A DNA stretch of 27,769 nt from Deltaproteobacteria bacterium (GCA_026388345.1 JAPLJY010000324.1:1-27769), one strand, 5' to 3'. Positions 9,134 to 19,220 are shown, counted from the stretch's first letter. Made by a program: numbers and translations. Notes: generated from the letters alone by a model not told the origin.

Positions 9134-9227
9134 GAAGCTCTCCGCAGCAAGCTGCGGAGAATCTTCGATCCTTAAGAGGAACAAACCATATCGTTTCTGC
9201 TCGCTTACCCCGCGGCAAGCCGCGGGG
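9134..9227. repeat. Pair of related stem-loops (REP-like)
   Basis: Two 20-nt hairpins lie 48 bases apart, at 9140-9159 (arms CTCCGCAGC / GCTGCGGAG) and 9208-9227 (arms CCCCGCGGC / GCCGCGGGG), each with loop AA. They differ at two base pairs, and both arms change together (T:A to C:G, A:T to G:C). The first has an outer extension GAAG...CTTC. They sit in the gap between two converging genes and may also end transcription, although no long T-run follows. Confidence 0.7.
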
Positions 9228-9323
9228 AATGCGCTCGCGGGCGGATTCAAAACGTATTGAAACCCGGCCCCGATACACCGATGCCTTCACCCTTTACCGG
9301 TTGAACCGGGAAAGGGGCTGGTT

Positions 9324-10268
9324 TTAGGTCTGCGTCATCCGGCGTTTGGCCTGCTCCAACTCGGCTTGCAGGATCTCGATCAGGTTGGTTTGGTCATCGA
9401 TTATCCGTTTGATGTCCAAATTCCTGATTTGCTCGTGGCTGATGCGCAGCCTCTCCAGGGTTTGCTCGATGGTTCCGGCGATATCCCCCCGCGCCCGGAC
9501 GGCTGCCTCCATCTGGCTGCCCTCCGACCGCCTGAGCCGGTCCGCAATCGTCCTCACGGCATTCTCCATCTCCCTGAACTCGCTGTTGGCTTGGAAATCC
9601 ATGTGGATGTCGCAGTTGCCTTCCGCGACTCCTTTCAAAACCTCCGACAACTCCCTGATCGGGTCGCTGATCATGCCCGGGAAATTGAAGATGAAGACAA
9701 TCGATAACAGGAAACAGATCGAGGCGATGATGGTCAGGATGATATAGGAGCGCCGCTCATACCGGTTGACGCTCTCATTTTTTTTCAGGATCGCCTGCAT
9801 GTTGAGGTCGGAAATATGGTAGATGTTCGCTTTGATGGAGTGATGCTTCGATAACAGGCTCTGGAAATAAAAAACGGATTTGTCTTTGACCGCACCGATC
9901 TCCGCAACCGATATCTTGTAGCTTCTGTATTCATCGGACAGTGCCTGAAGCAATTCCCTTTCACCCGGTTCCGTAACGTTGTCTGCTTCTTTTCTCAAGT
10001 TTTCTTCAAACTTGCCATATAAGCCGGCCAATTCGTTTCCGCGGTTCCTTTGGGAAGGGTTAAACAGGATGGCGAGGTGCAATGCGTTGATCTGGTCGGT
10101 TGTCTGCAGCATGTTTTCGGCGTACTGGATCGAAAGGTTGTTGTCCTTCATGATCTTTTCCGATTGCTGCGAGATGCTGAAGATGCTGTAGGCGCCAAAC
10201 AGGGCGATAATGAGAAATTCGATGAACAGAAAAACGATGCCAAACGTCAGTTTCCTTTTTATTTTCAT
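9324..10268 (-). CDS. Membrane sensor-like protein with four-helix bundle and HAMP domain, no output domain
   Basis: The 314-residue product has a first membrane helix at about residues 10-31, a periplasmic helical region at about 32-172 that resembles the four-helix-bundle sensor of chemoreceptors, a second helix at 174-196, a HAMP domain at about 197-250 (PIRELSEVLKGVAEGNCDIHMDF) and a C-terminal coiled coil ending in a basic tail. No kinase, methyl-accepting, GGDEF or cyclase domain follows. AAAGGAGC precedes ATG. The gene starts 24 bases after kup on the same strand and is probably co-transcribed with it. It may sense a signal for Kup or act on a partner elsewhere; that is inference. Confidence 0.75.
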   Translation of the reverse strand: MKIKRKLTFGIVFLFIEFLIIALFGAYSIFSISQQSEKIMKDNNLSIQYAENMLQTTDQINALHLAILFNPSQRNRGNELAGLYGKFEENLRKEADNVTEPGERELLQALSDEYRSYKISVAEIGAVKDKSVFYFQSLLSKHHSIKANIYHISDLNMQAILKKNESVNRYERRSYIILTIIASICFLLSIVFIFNFPGMISDPIRELSEVLKGVAEGNCDIHMDFQANSEFREMENAVRTIADRLRRSEGSQMEAAVRARGDIAGTIEQTLERLRISHEQIRNLDIKRIIDDQTNLIEILQAELEQAKRRMTQT

Positions 10269-10292
10269 GATGATGCTCCTTTCACGAATCGT

Positions 10293-12116
10293 CTACATCT
10301 CCACCCGGGTCACAATCCCCTGCAGGCGGCTGGGGGGTAGCTTGCTGAACTGCACGAAGTTGGGGGTGACCCGTTTGATCAGGCTGAACATCTGCCAGAC
10401 CGGATTGCGCGTGACGATATCTTCCACCCCATAGAAGATCACCTTCTCCTGAATGCCGTACTGCTTGAACAGACCTTCGATATCGAGGATTTCCCGGTAG
10501 CCGGCCCGAACCTCGAAGGCCTCCAAACCGGGCCCCAGATCCTGTTTCAGGCACGCCGTGACACCGAAGGGTTCCGCGGTCCGGCTGATGGAAATCAGGA
10601 TATTTCGTTCGTAGATGATGTTGCTGCGAAAGATGGTATGGACGATATAGGGTGAGATCATCCGGTAATCGCGGCAGAAGAGCAGGGCCGTACCGGCAAT
10701 GGTTCTCCCCTTCCGGTAGATCTGCTCATAACCGATAAGGAAGGTTTTCAGTTCCAGCGGACGCAGGGCGTCATACAGACGCTGCTGACCCTTCGTCCAG
10801 ATCAGGATCGCGGTGAAGGGGATGGCAGCCAGGATCAGCGACCAGTAGGCGCCGCTGGGGATCTTGCTCAAGGTGGCGATAAAATAGACGCCGGCAATGC
10901 AACTGACCACAACGGCGATCGGGAGCTTCCAGCGTACCTTCCGGATGTGGGAAAACACCAGGATCATCATCAGGCTCGTGATCGTCATCGAACCGGTGAC
11001 CGCCATACCGTAGGCCGCGGCGAGGTTTTCCGATTTTTTGAAGGTCAGCATCATGAAGATGACGGCGCACATCAGAGCCCAGCTGACGAAGGGGATGTAT
11101 ATCTGGGCCTTCATCTCGCTCGAGGTGTAGGCGACCTTCAGCAGGGGCATGATCCGGGTGGTAATCCCCTGGTAGACGACGGAGAAGGCTCCGCTGATGA
11201 TCGACTGTGAGGCGATGATCGTCGCCAGGACCGTGAGGACCAGGAAGGGGATGTAGAGATAGGGCGCCTGGTGCTGGACCATGCCGAATATGAGGTATTT
11301 CGCTTCCGGATGCTGAAGGGCAAAGATGCCCTGCCCCATGTAATTCAAAAGAACTGCGGCGAATACGAAGTACCAGGCATGGAGGATCGGCTTTTTGCCA
11401 AGGTGGCCCATGTCGGCGTACAGGGCCTCTCCTCCCGTGGCGCAGAGGATGACCTCGGACAGCACGAAGAATCCCGCTATCCCGTTTTCCGTCAGGAATT
11501 GGAAGGCGTACCATGGGCTTACGGACTTGAGGATGCCCGGCATGGTGGCGACGGACGCAAGCCCCGTGATCGCAAGCGCGAGGAACCAGACCAGCATGAC
11601 CGGACCGAAGGCCCCGGCGACCCGGTCCGTTCCCCGGGACTGGAAGGAAAAAAGCCCCACGGCAATCACGGCTGCGATCAGGATCAGGATCTCCAGCCGG
11701 AGATTTTCCAGCCCGGGAATGAGCAGCATCCCCTCGACGGCGGACAGGATGGTGATGGCGGGGGTGATAACGCCGTCGCCCAAAAGAAGGGAGACGCCGA
11801 CGAAGGTGAGAAAGCCGGCGAGGGCGAGCTGCCGGCCGGGCTTGACCGTCTTGCGGAGGATCTCCCGCAGCATGATCTCCCCCCCCTGCCCCTTGTAGGG
11901 AAGGCTCATGGCCAGCCAGGCATACTCCACGGTCACGAGGATCAGCAGCGTCCAGACCACAAGTGAAAGGATGCCCAGGACGCTGGCCTCCGTCCGCGGC
12001 GTCAGGGCGAACACGACCGTCAGGGTATAGATGGGGCTCGTCCCGATGTCTCCGAACACGATCCCCATCGAGCGGATGACGCCGACCCAGAAAGGTTCCT
12101 TCTTACGATGCTTCAA
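10293..12116 (-). CDS. kup: Kup-family low-affinity potassium transporter
   Basis: Kup takes up K+ with protons across the inner membrane. The 607-residue product has the N-terminal signature [15 protein letters not shown] (about residues 18-32), the [12 protein letters not shown] segment, about twelve hydrophobic helices up to residue 450, and the usual cytoplasmic C-terminal domain. The start is TTG, directly after an in-frame stop upstream; GTG or ATG codons a few residues in would remove part of the conserved N-terminus. The ribosome binding site is poor. A promoter-like pair lies at 12181-12209. The gene is divergent from leuS and followed by the HAMP protein. Confidence 0.94.
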   Translation of the reverse strand: MKHRKKEPFWVGVIRSMGIVFGDIGTSPIYTLTVVFALTPRTEASVLGILSLVVWTLLILVTVEYAWLAMSLPYKGQGGEIMLREILRKTVKPGRQLALAGFLTFVGVSLLLGDGVITPAITILSAVEGMLLIPGLENLRLEILILIAAVIAVGLFSFQSRGTDRVAGAFGPVMLVWFLALAITGLASVATMPGILKSVSPWYAFQFLTENGIAGFFVLSEVILCATGGEALYADMGHLGKKPILHAWYFVFAAVLLNYMGQGIFALQHPEAKYLIFGMVQHQAPYLYIPFLVLTVLATIIASQSIISGAFSVVYQGITTRIMPLLKVAYTSSEMKAQIYIPFVSWALMCAVIFMMLTFKKSENLAAAYGMAVTGSMTITSLMMILVFSHIRKVRWKLPIAVVVSCIAGVYFIATLSKIPSGAYWSLILAAIPFTAILIWTKGQQRLYDALRPLELKTFLIGYEQIYRKGRTIAGTALLFCRDYRMISPYIVHTIFRSNIIYERNILISISRTAEPFGVTACLKQDLGPGLEAFEVRAGYREILDIEGLFKQYGIQEKVIFYGVEDIVTRNPVWQMFSLIKRVTPNFVQFSKLPPSRLQGIVTRVEM

Positions 12117-12452
12117 TATTTACGGTCCTATACCGAGTCGCCAAATCGTCAAAACGTTACTTGCCGGCGAATGGAGCGATTCAATACTACCGAACAGTGC
12201 AGTTGTCAAGTCCCGCCTATGGGCCCGCCCCTCGGGAGGGCCGCTCAATCACTGTCGCTCATCAAGCATATGCTACCCCCCAAGCGAAAAATAGGATTGA
12301 AAGGGCAGGCTCGATGTGCTACGAAGGCCGCGGGGACCTTCGAAAAGCGAGACGCCGCGGAGTCCGATCCACCGGCGATGGCGATCGATCTCCCCATGCG
12401 CGGGATTTTATCCTGCACGGGTCTTTTTCACCTGACGACAATGGAGCGATGC
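12117..12452. other. Divergent kup-leuS intergenic region
   Basis: This 336-base gap separates two divergent genes. It holds a good promoter candidate for kup (12181-12209, minus strand). On the plus strand an open frame runs through it into leuS, but its residues do not resemble LeuRS. No tRNA, riboswitch or leucine-rich leader peptide could be recognised. A weak plus-strand promoter could be read near 12297-12325 (TTGAAA, 17 bases, TACGAA), but this is not convincing. Confidence 0.5.
12181..12209 (-). promoter_or_regulatory. Candidate sigma-70 promoter for kup
   Basis: On the minus strand a perfect -35 box TTGACA (12204-12209) is followed after exactly 17 bases by TATTGA (12181-12186). The -10 box is only a partial match. 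The kup start lies about 65 bases downstream. Confidence 0.45.
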
Positions 12453-15038
12453 ATGGACAGAAAATACAACCCCATGGAAATTGAGGAGAAGTGGCAGAAG
12501 CACTGGGAAGAGAAGAATGTCTTCAAGGTCACGGAAGACCCCCACAGAAAAAAATATTATCTCCTCGAGATGTTCCCCTACCCCTCCGGCCGGATCCACA
12601 TCGGCCATGTGCGGAACTACACAATCGGCGACGTTGTCGCCCGGTACAAGCGGATGAAGGGATTCAACGTCCTCCACCCGATGGGCTGGGACGCCTTCGG
12701 CATGCCGGCGGAAAACGCCGCCATCGAAAGGGGGATCCACCCCTCCGTCTGGACCCATGAAAACATCGACAACATGAGGCTGCAACTCAAGAGGATGGGC
12801 TTCAGCTATGACTGGGAGCGGGAGATCGCGACCTGCGACCCCGAGTACTACCGCTGGGAACAGCTTTTCTTTCTCCGGATGTACGAAAAGGGGCTTGCCT
12901 ACAAGAAAAGCTCCACGGTGAACTGGTGCCCCAGGTGCGAGACGGTCCTTGCCAACGAACAGGTGGAGGCCGGCCTCTGCTGGCGGTGCGGCTCGGAGGT
13001 GGGCGAGCAGTTCCTGAACCAGTGGTTCTTCCGGATCACCGCCTATGTCGAGGAACTGCTGGACTGCTGCGACCGGCTTCCCGGCTGGCCCGAACGGGTC
13101 CTCACGATGCAGAAGAACTGGATCGGCAAGAGCTACGGCTGCGAGGCCTCCTTCCCGATGGCCGACGGCAAGGGCGACATCAAGGTCTTCACGACCCGCC
13201 AGGATACGATCTTCGGCGCCACCTTCATGCTCGTCGCCGCGGAACACCCCCTCGTCATGGACCTCGCCCGGGGAAAGGCATGTGAAGGAACCGTCCGGGA
13301 GTTCGTGGAGAAGATCAAGAAACAGGACAAGAAGATGCGGACCTCCGAGTATTACGAGAAGGAGGGCGTCTTCCTCGACGCTTACTGCCTGAACCCCGTC
13401 ACGGGACGGAAGATGCCGGTCTACGCGGCGAACTTCGTGCTCGCGGACTACGGCACCGGTTGTGTGATGGCCGTCCCGACCCACGACCAGCGCGACTTTG
13501 AATTCGCCAAGAAATTCGACCTGCCGCTCATCGTGGTCATCCAGCCCCCCGACCGGGCGCTCAACATCAAGACGATGACGGAGGCCTACACGGAGGAGGG
13601 CATCCTCGTGAATTCCGGGCCTTTCGATGGCATGCAAAACATGAAGGCCCTCGATGCGATCGCCGACCATCTGGAGTCGCTCGGACGGGGCAAAAAGACC
13701 ATCCAGTACCGCCTGCGCGACTGGGGAATTTCCCGCCAGCGCTATTGGGGGGCGCCCATCCCGATGGTGATCTGCGAAGACTGCGGGACGATTCCGGTTC
13801 CCGAGAAGGACCTCCCCGTCATCCTTCCCGGCGATGTTGAACTCACCGGCGAGGGAGGCTCTCCGCTCGCCCGCCACAAGCCCTTTGTCGAAACGACCTG
13901 TCCCGGCTGCGGAAAACCGGCGCGGCGGGAGACCGACACCATGGACACCTTCGTCGAGTCCTCCTGGTACTTCGACCGCTTCTGCTCGGCGCATCACGAT
14001 GTCAAGCCGGGCCTGGATCGGGCGAAAACCGACTACTGGATGCCCGTGGATCAGTATATCGGCGGGATTGAACATGCAATCCTCCACCTCCTCTATGCCC
14101 GGTTCTACACCAAGATGCTCCGCGATTTCGGGGTCCTGGGCGTCGACGAACCTTTCACGAACCTACTCACACAGGGGATGGTCTGCAAGGAGACGATGCG
14201 CTGTCCCGAACACGGCTACCTCTTCCCCGAAGAGGTCCGGGAGGGAAAATGTACGCAATGCGGCCAGGAGGTCATGATCGGCAAAACCGAAAAGATGTCC
14301 AAGTCGCTCAAGAACGTGGTCGATCCCGATTACCTGATCAAGGCCTATGGGGCCGACACCGCCCGGATCTTCTGTCTTTTTGCCTCTCCGCCGGAGAAGG
14401 ACCTCGAATGGAGCGACCAGGGGGTCGACGGCTCCTTCCGTTTCCTCAACCGGACTTGGCGGATCATCGTGGATTACCTGGAGGAGATCCGGGGTTCCGC
14501 GCCCTTTGCGGGCGAAGAGCCGCTGGAGGGAGACCTGAAGGCACTGCGGCGGAAGACCCACCAGACGATCCGGAAGGTCACCTCCGACATCGAAGACCGT
14601 TTTCACTTCAATACGGCGATCAGCGCGGTCATGGAGCTGGTCAACGCCCTCTATCAATTCCCCCGTCCCGCGGCGGGCGACAGGCTGGCGCTTTCCGTCG
14701 TCCGGGAGACGGCGGAGGCCGTCATCCTGCTTTTGGCCCCCATTGTTCCTCATGTCACCGAAGAGCTCTGGGCGCTTCTGGGCCGGACAAAGAACCTGGC
14801 CGACGTCGCATGGCCCGCCTTCGACCCGGCGGTCGCTTCCGAGGAGGAGATCACCATCGTGATCCAGATCAACGGCAAGGTGCGGAGCCGGATCACCGTC
14901 CCCGCCGATGAAGAGGGAGAGCAGATCAAGGCCCTGGCGCTGGCCGATGAACGGATCGCCAACCTCACCGCCGGAAGGCAGGTCGTCAAGATGGTGTACG
15001 TGCCGAAGAAACTGGTGAACATCGTCGTGGGGACATGA
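12453..15038 (+). CDS. leuS: Leucyl-tRNA synthetase
   Basis: LeuRS charges tRNA-Leu in the cytoplasm. The product is 861 residues, class I. The HIGH motif ([12 protein letters not shown]) begins at residue 49 and the KMSKS motif at residue 614. The large editing domain between them contains the [11 protein letters not shown] segment, and a Cys-rich zinc-type insert (CPEHGYLF...CTQCGQEV) lies just before KMSKS. The start at 12453 has GGAG six bases upstream; ATG at 12441 is an in-frame alternative. The last codons and the TGA stop lie inside the 27-bp palindromic repeat (15029-15055), so the very C-terminus (VGT) was probably set by repeat insertion. Confidence 0.97.
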   Translation: MDRKYNPMEIEEKWQKHWEEKNVFKVTEDPHRKKYYLLEMFPYPSGRIHIGHVRNYTIGDVVARYKRMKGFNVLHPMGWDAFGMPAENAAIERGIHPSVWTHENIDNMRLQLKRMGFSYDWEREIATCDPEYYRWEQLFFLRMYEKGLAYKKSSTVNWCPRCETVLANEQVEAGLCWRCGSEVGEQFLNQWFFRITAYVEELLDCCDRLPGWPERVLTMQKNWIGKSYGCEASFPMADGKGDIKVFTTRQDTIFGATFMLVAAEHPLVMDLARGKACEGTVREFVEKIKKQDKKMRTSEYYEKEGVFLDAYCLNPVTGRKMPVYAANFVLADYGTGCVMAVPTHDQRDFEFAKKFDLPLIVVIQPPDRALNIKTMTEAYTEEGILVNSGPFDGMQNMKALDAIADHLESLGRGKKTIQYRLRDWGISRQRYWGAPIPMVICEDCGTIPVPEKDLPVILPGDVELTGEGGSPLARHKPFVETTCPGCGKPARRETDTMDTFVESSWYFDRFCSAHHDVKPGLDRAKTDYWMPVDQYIGGIEHAILHLLYARFYTKMLRDFGVLGVDEPFTNLLTQGMVCKETMRCPEHGYLFPEEVREGKCTQCGQEVMIGKTEKMSKSLKNVVDPDYLIKAYGADTARIFCLFASPPEKDLEWSDQGVDGSFRFLNRTWRIIVDYLEEIRGSAPFAGEEPLEGDLKALRRKTHQTIRKVTSDIEDRFHFNTAISAVMELVNALYQFPRPAAGDRLALSVVRETAEAVILLLAPIVPHVTEELWALLGRTKNLADVAWPAFDPAVASEEEITIVIQINGKVRSRITVPADEEGEQIKALALADERIANLTAGRQVVKMVYVPKKLVNIVVGT

Positions 15039-15079
15039 TGCCGCATCGTGTCCCCGCCATGATGCCGCATCGTGTCCCC
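15029..15079. repeat. 27-bp palindromic repeat, copy 2, plus a partial tandem copy
   Basis: Positions 15029-15055 are identical to the copy at 3318-3344. A second, shorter copy follows at 15058-15079 and lacks the first five bases; the period is 24 bases. The leuS stop codon TGA (15036-15038) is inside the first copy. The pair fills most of the leuS-lptE gap and could form hairpins in the shared transcript. Confidence 0.8.
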
Positions 15080-15118
15080 GCTGATGAGTGAGAAGAAAAG
15101 GTTTTGAAGAGGTGCGGT

Positions 15119-15664
15119 ATGAATGTCGTGAAGGGTAAAATTTCTCGGTGGAACATGAGAACGGGCGTTCTGATGGTTCTGACGGCGCTTCTGCTGAGCG
15201 GTTGCGGATACAGCTTTTCGGGAGCGCGAGGATCATTTGCCCCCGGAGTCCGAACGGTCTTTGTGGATGTCTTCACGAACAAAACGAGCGAGGCCAATGC
15301 CGACACCATCTTCCGCATCGCATTCAACAGCCTGCTTGTCCAGATGGGCGATTTCAAACTTGCTCAAAGCCCGGGGGAGGCGGACGCGATCTTGCGGGGG
15401 ACCATTCTCAGCCTGGAGTCATTGCCGCTTGCCTACCAGTCGAGCAACCTCTCGGCCCAGAACCGGATCACGGTCACGCTGCAGATTTCCTTTGAGGAGC
15501 AGGCAAGCGGCAAGGTGTTCTGGGCGAACGATGCTTATACGGGAACCGGGGATTACCCCGTGACGACGGTCGGCGCGACGGAGGCCAGCCGCAGAGATGC
15601 CCTCACCAAGCTGGCCAATGACACAGCCGAGAGGGCATATCGTTTGATGATGTCCGACTTCTGA
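15119..15664 (+). CDS. lptE: LPS-assembly lipoprotein LptE
   Basis: LptE is the outer-membrane lipoprotein that plugs the LptD barrel and helps insert lipopolysaccharide. The 181-residue product has a signal peptide with lipobox LLLSGC and lipid-bearing Cys29, followed by GYSFSG, a common LptE beginning. The VRTVFVDVFTNKTSEANAD segment and the ITVTLQISFEEQASGKVFW strand region match the LptE (RlpB/DUF4136-like) fold. AGAGGT precedes ATG at 15119; a TTG at 15104 is a poorer choice. The position after leuS matches the widespread leuS-lptE order. Its stop lies seven bases from the convergent rpsT. Confidence 0.88.
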   Translation: MNVVKGKISRWNMRTGVLMVLTALLLSGCGYSFSGARGSFAPGVRTVFVDVFTNKTSEANADTIFRIAFNSLLVQMGDFKLAQSPGEADAILRGTILSLESLPLAYQSSNLSAQNRITVTLQISFEEQASGKVFWANDAYTGTGDYPVTTVGATEASRRDALTKLANDTAERAYRLMMSDF

Positions 15665-15671
15665 GGGAAGG

Positions 15672-15938
15672 TTAAGCCTTCAGGGTGTTGACCCGTTTCG
15701 TCAGGCGGGAGATCTTGCGCGATGCGGTCTTCTTGTGAAAAGCCCCTTTCGCCGCCGCCTTGGCGATTGCGGGAACGGTCTTCGCGAGAGCAGCCTTCGC
15801 CGCCGCCGGATCCTTCGTCTCGACAGCCTCCAAAACGCCCTTCACTCCGGTCTTGATGCTCGATTTCACGGCGTTGTTACATTCGCGGTGTTTCACAGCC
15901 TGCCTGCTTCTCTTCTCTGCGGATTTGTGTGTAGCCAA
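15672..15938 (-). CDS. rpsT: 30S ribosomal protein S20
   Basis: S20 binds 16S rRNA early in small-subunit assembly. The 88-residue product is very rich in Lys and Ala. MATHKSAEKRSRQ at the start and SRKISRLTKRVN at the end are typical. The start codon is TTG, with AAGGAGG seven bases upstream; the nearer ATG in the spacer is out of frame. A UUG start is also used in E. coli rpsT, where it is linked to autoregulation. A promoter-like pair lies just upstream. The gene is convergent with lptE. Confidence 0.96.
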   Translation of the reverse strand: MATHKSAEKRSRQAVKHRECNNAVKSSIKTGVKGVLEAVETKDPAAAKAALAKTVPAIAKAAAKGAFHKKTASRKISRLTKRVNTLKA

Positions 15939-15978
15939 AAAACATCCTCCTTCCGATCTTTATGAACAGGGAGCTTCC

Positions 15979-16005
15979 ACTATACGAAATTCACAGCCCT
16001 GTCAA
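15979..16005 (-). promoter_or_regulatory. Candidate sigma-70 promoter for rpsT
   Basis: On the minus strand TTGACA (16000-16005) is followed after 15 bases by TATAGT (15979-15984). Both boxes are close to consensus, although the spacer is short. The -35 box overlaps the stop codon of the upstream cusA gene (16002-16004). rpsT begins about 40 bases downstream. Confidence 0.6.
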
Positions 16006-19000
16006 GCCGAAAGTGGTCCCTTCCCCGCCCCCCCTTCGCCGGCCGGCCGCCGGGGAAGCCCCCTCCCCCTCCAGATCCGGTAGATCGCCGGGTAGATGAC
16101 GAGTTCCAGGATCGTGGAGGTGATGACTCCCCCCACCATCGGCGCTGCGATCCGCTTCATCACATCGGCGCCGGCGCCATTGCTGAACATAATGGGGATG
16201 AGCCCCGCGAGAATCACGGAGACCGTCATGATTTTCGGCCGGATTCTTTTCACTGCGCCGTGCATGATGCTCTCCCGGAGGTCCGCCGTCGTCGTCATCC
16301 GCCCCTTTTTCACCCATTCGTCATAGGCCAGGTCGAGGTAGAGGAGCATGACGACGCCCGTCTCCGCGTCGAGACCGGCCAGCGCGATGATCCCCACCCA
16401 GACGGCGATGCTCAGGTTGTAGCCGAGCAGGTAGAGGAACCAGAAGGAGCCGACCAGCGAAAAGGGAACGGCCAAGAGCACGATCGCCGTTTTGGTCGCC
16501 GACTTCGTGTTGAAATAGATCAGGATAATGATGATCAGCAGGGTCAGCGGGATGACGAGCTTGAGTTTCTCGTGCGTCCGGACGAGGTTTTCGTACTCGC
16601 CGCTCCAGGTGAGCCGGTACCCCTCGGGGATCTTCAGGTCCGCCACCCGGGCCTTGGCCTCGTTGACATAGCCGCCGAAATCCCTCCCCGAGAAGTCCAC
16701 GTAGACATAGGCAGCGAGTTGCCCTTCCTCGCTCTTGATCGCCGTCGGCCCCTTGACGATCCGGACGTCAACCAGTTCCCCGAGTGGGACCTGAAGGATG
16801 TTCCGCGAAGTATTCATCCCCGCCGGCCCTGGAGCAATCACCGCCTGCGCCCCCGGCATCATGACCGGTACCAGGATCCGCCTGATCGATTCCGGGTCGT
16901 TCCGCAGCTCTCGCGGATAGCGGACATTGACCGGATAGCGTCCCCGCCCCTCCACGGTTGTCGTGACGTTCTCGCCGCCGATCGCCGAGGAGACCATCTC
17001 CTGGACATCGTCCACGGTAAGGCCGTACCGGGCGATCCGGTCCCGCCGAATGACAACGTCGAGGAAGTAGCCGGTCGTCACCCGCTCTGCATAGACGCTC
17101 CTCGTCCCCGGGACGGTCTTGAGCCGCTCCTCGAGCGCGAGGCCGATCTTTTCGATCTCGCCGATGTCCGGACCCATCACCTTGATCCCGACCGGCGTCC
17201 GGATCCCCGTCGAAAGCATATCGATCCGCGCCTTGATCGGCATCGTGAAGGAGTTCGACACCCCGGGGATGGAAAGGGCGTCGTTGAGCTCGTTCTTGAG
17301 CTTTTCCACGGTCATTCCCGGCCGCCATTGTTCCTCGGGCTTCAGGTTGATGACCGTCTCGAACATCTCCAAGGGCGCCGGATCGGTCGCTGTCTCGGCC
17401 CGTCCTGCCTTGCCGAAGACCTGGGCCACCTCGGGCACCTGCTTGATGATCTTGTCCTGGAGGGTGAGCAGCTTTCCGACCTCCGCGACGGAGGCCGCCG
17501 GGACCGTCACCGGCATATAGAAAAGGGTCCCCTCGTAAAGGGGGGGCATGAACTCCGTCCCCAGCTTCATGAACGGGTAGACCGTCGCCGCCAGGATGAT
17601 CAGCGCCAGGACGATCACGCTCTTCCTGAACCGCAGCGCAATCCGGGCCACGGGCTCGTAAAGACGGTGCAGGATCCAACTGACGGGATTCTTCTCCTCC
17701 GGACGGATCTTCCCCCGGATGAAGAGGGTCATCAAAACCGGCGTCAGCGTCACCGCCAGAAACGAGGAGAAGAGCATCGCAAAGGTCTTGGTATAGGCGA
17801 GCGGCTTGAAGAGCCGGCCCGCCTGGGCCTCAAGGGTGAAGACCGGCAGGAACCCGACGGTGATGACCAGCAGCGAGAAGAACAACGACGGGCCGACCTC
17901 CTTGGCCGCGTCGACGATCACATCCGCCCGGCTGCCGGGCCGGCCGGACGCCTCCCAGTCCTCGAGCTTTTTGTGGGCGTTTTCCACCATGATGATCGAG
18001 GCGTCGACCATCGCCCCGATCGCAATCGCGATCCCGCTTAAACTCATGATGTTCGAGGTCACCCCGAGGTAGAACATGCAGATAAACGAGATGAGAATCG
18101 CGATCGGGAGCGTCAGGATCACAACCAGCGCCGAGGGCAGATGGAACAGAAAGACGATGCAGACGACGCTCACAGCGATGGAGAGCTTGAGGATCTCCTC
18201 CTTGAGGGTGTCGATCGCCCGGCCGATCAGCTCGGAGCGGTCATAGGTGACGACCACCTTCACTCCTTTGGGGAGGCTCGGTTCGATGTCCCTTTTGAGG
18301 CGCTCCTTGACCCGCTCGATGACGGAAAGGACGTTCTCCCCGAAGCGGACGACGACGATCCCGGCCACCACCTCCCCCCGGCCGTCGAGGTCCGCGAGTC
18401 CCCGCCGGATCACGGGGCCCAACTGGATGCGGGCGACGTCCATCAGATAGACCGGCGTCCCATTCCCGCTCGCCCCCACGGCGATCTCCTCCAGGTCCCG
18501 GAGGCTCTTGATGTAGCCGCGGCCGCGGACCATGTATTCGACACCGGAGAGCTCGACCACCCTCCCCTCCACGTCGCGGTTGCTCTTGCGGACCGCCTCC
18601 ATGACCTTCGAAATCGGGATGTTGAGGGCGGAGAGCCGGACCGGGTCGACGGTGATCTGGTACTGCTTGACGAAACCCCCGAGGCTGGCGACCTGGGAGA
18701 CGCCGGGAACGCTCTCGATCGCGAGCTTGAGGTTGTAATCCTGGAGCGACCGGAGCTGGGCCAGGTCATACTTTCCCGTCTCATCGACGAGCGCGTAGGA
18801 GAATCCCCAGCCGAGGCTCGTGGCATCGGGCCCCAGCGTCGGGTTGACCTCGGCGGGGAGCTTGTTCCTCACCGCCTGGAGGTATTCGAGGATCCGGCTC
18901 CTGGCCCAGTAGATGTCCGTACCCTCGTCGAAGATCACATAGATGAACGAGCTTCCCAGGAACGAAAAACCGCGGACCGCCTGCACCTTCGGCGCCGCGA

Positions 19001-19220
19001 GCAGCGTCGAGGTGATCGGATAGGTCACCTGATCCTCGATGAGGTCGGGGCTTCGCCCCGGCCACTCCGTGTAGATGATCACCTGGGTGTCGCTCAAATC
19101 GGGCAGCGCGTCGAGGGGGGTGTGCTTCAGCGCCCAGATACCCCAGGCGAGCGACCCCAGGATGAGCAGAAAGATGAGGAAGCGGTTTTTGGCGCTGAAT
19201 TCGATTACTTTGGCGATCAT
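16002..19220 (-). CDS. cusA: Copper/silver efflux RND pump CusA
   Basis: CusA is the inner-membrane proton-driven pump of a tripartite Cu(I)/Ag(I) exporter. It has 1072 residues, full length for HME-RND proteins. The N-terminus PLDALPDLSDTQVIIYTEWPG and GKAGRAETATDPAPLEMFET are CusA signatures. The proton-relay residues appear in AMVDASIIMVENAH (Asp near residue 405), DAETGVVMLLYL and KRIRPKIMTV. Met residues in LFYMPVTVP and ARIDMLSTGI match two metal-path methionines of E. coli CusA. A third was not located. It is the last gene of the operon, separated from cusB by 176 bases of repeats. Confidence 0.93.
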   Translation of the reverse strand: MIAKVIEFSAKNRFLIFLLILGSLAWGIWALKHTPLDALPDLSDTQVIIYTEWPGRSPDLIEDQVTYPITSTLLAAPKVQAVRGFSFLGSSFIYVIFDEGTDIYWARSRILEYLQAVRNKLPAEVNPTLGPDATSLGWGFSYALVDETGKYDLAQLRSLQDYNLKLAIESVPGVSQVASLGGFVKQYQITVDPVRLSALNIPISKVMEAVRKSNRDVEGRVVELSGVEYMVRGRGYIKSLRDLEEIAVGASGNGTPVYLMDVARIQLGPVIRRGLADLDGRGEVVAGIVVVRFGENVLSVIERVKERLKRDIEPSLPKGVKVVVTYDRSELIGRAIDTLKEEILKLSIAVSVVCIVFLFHLPSALVVILTLPIAILISFICMFYLGVTSNIMSLSGIAIAIGAMVDASIIMVENAHKKLEDWEASGRPGSRADVIVDAAKEVGPSLFFSLLVITVGFLPVFTLEAQAGRLFKPLAYTKTFAMLFSSFLAVTLTPVLMTLFIRGKIRPEEKNPVSWILHRLYEPVARIALRFRKSVIVLALIILAATVYPFMKLGTEFMPPLYEGTLFYMPVTVPAASVAEVGKLLTLQDKIIKQVPEVAQVFGKAGRAETATDPAPLEMFETVINLKPEEQWRPGMTVEKLKNELNDALSIPGVSNSFTMPIKARIDMLSTGIRTPVGIKVMGPDIGEIEKIGLALEERLKTVPGTRSVYAERVTTGYFLDVVIRRDRIARYGLTVDDVQEMVSSAIGGENVTTTVEGRGRYPVNVRYPRELRNDPESIRRILVPVMMPGAQAVIAPGPAGMNTSRNILQVPLGELVDVRIVKGPTAIKSEEGQLAAYVYVDFSGRDFGGYVNEAKARVADLKIPEGYRLTWSGEYENLVRTHEKLKLVIPLTLLIIIILIYFNTKSATKTAIVLLAVPFSLVGSFWFLYLLGYNLSIAVWVGIIALAGLDAETGVVMLLYLDLAYDEWVKKGRMTTTADLRESIMHGAVKRIRPKIMTVSVILAGLIPIMFSNGAGADVMKRIAAPMVGGVITSTILELVIYPAIYRIWRGRGLPRRPAGEGGAGKGPLSA

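Noticed and set aside
12108..12452. Extension of leuS by about 115 codons upstream
   Set aside because: The added residues do not match LeuRS, and the ATG at 12453 has its own GGAG site.
12408..14087. Long open frame antisense to leuS
   Set aside because: leuS is certain from HIGH and KMSKS; the antisense product is compositionally biased and unrecognisable.
16260..18041. A long open frame antisense to cusA
   Set aside because: The GC-rich third-position pattern of cusA leaves the opposite strand open. The translation is a low-complexity Arg/Asp/His-rich chain with no domain.
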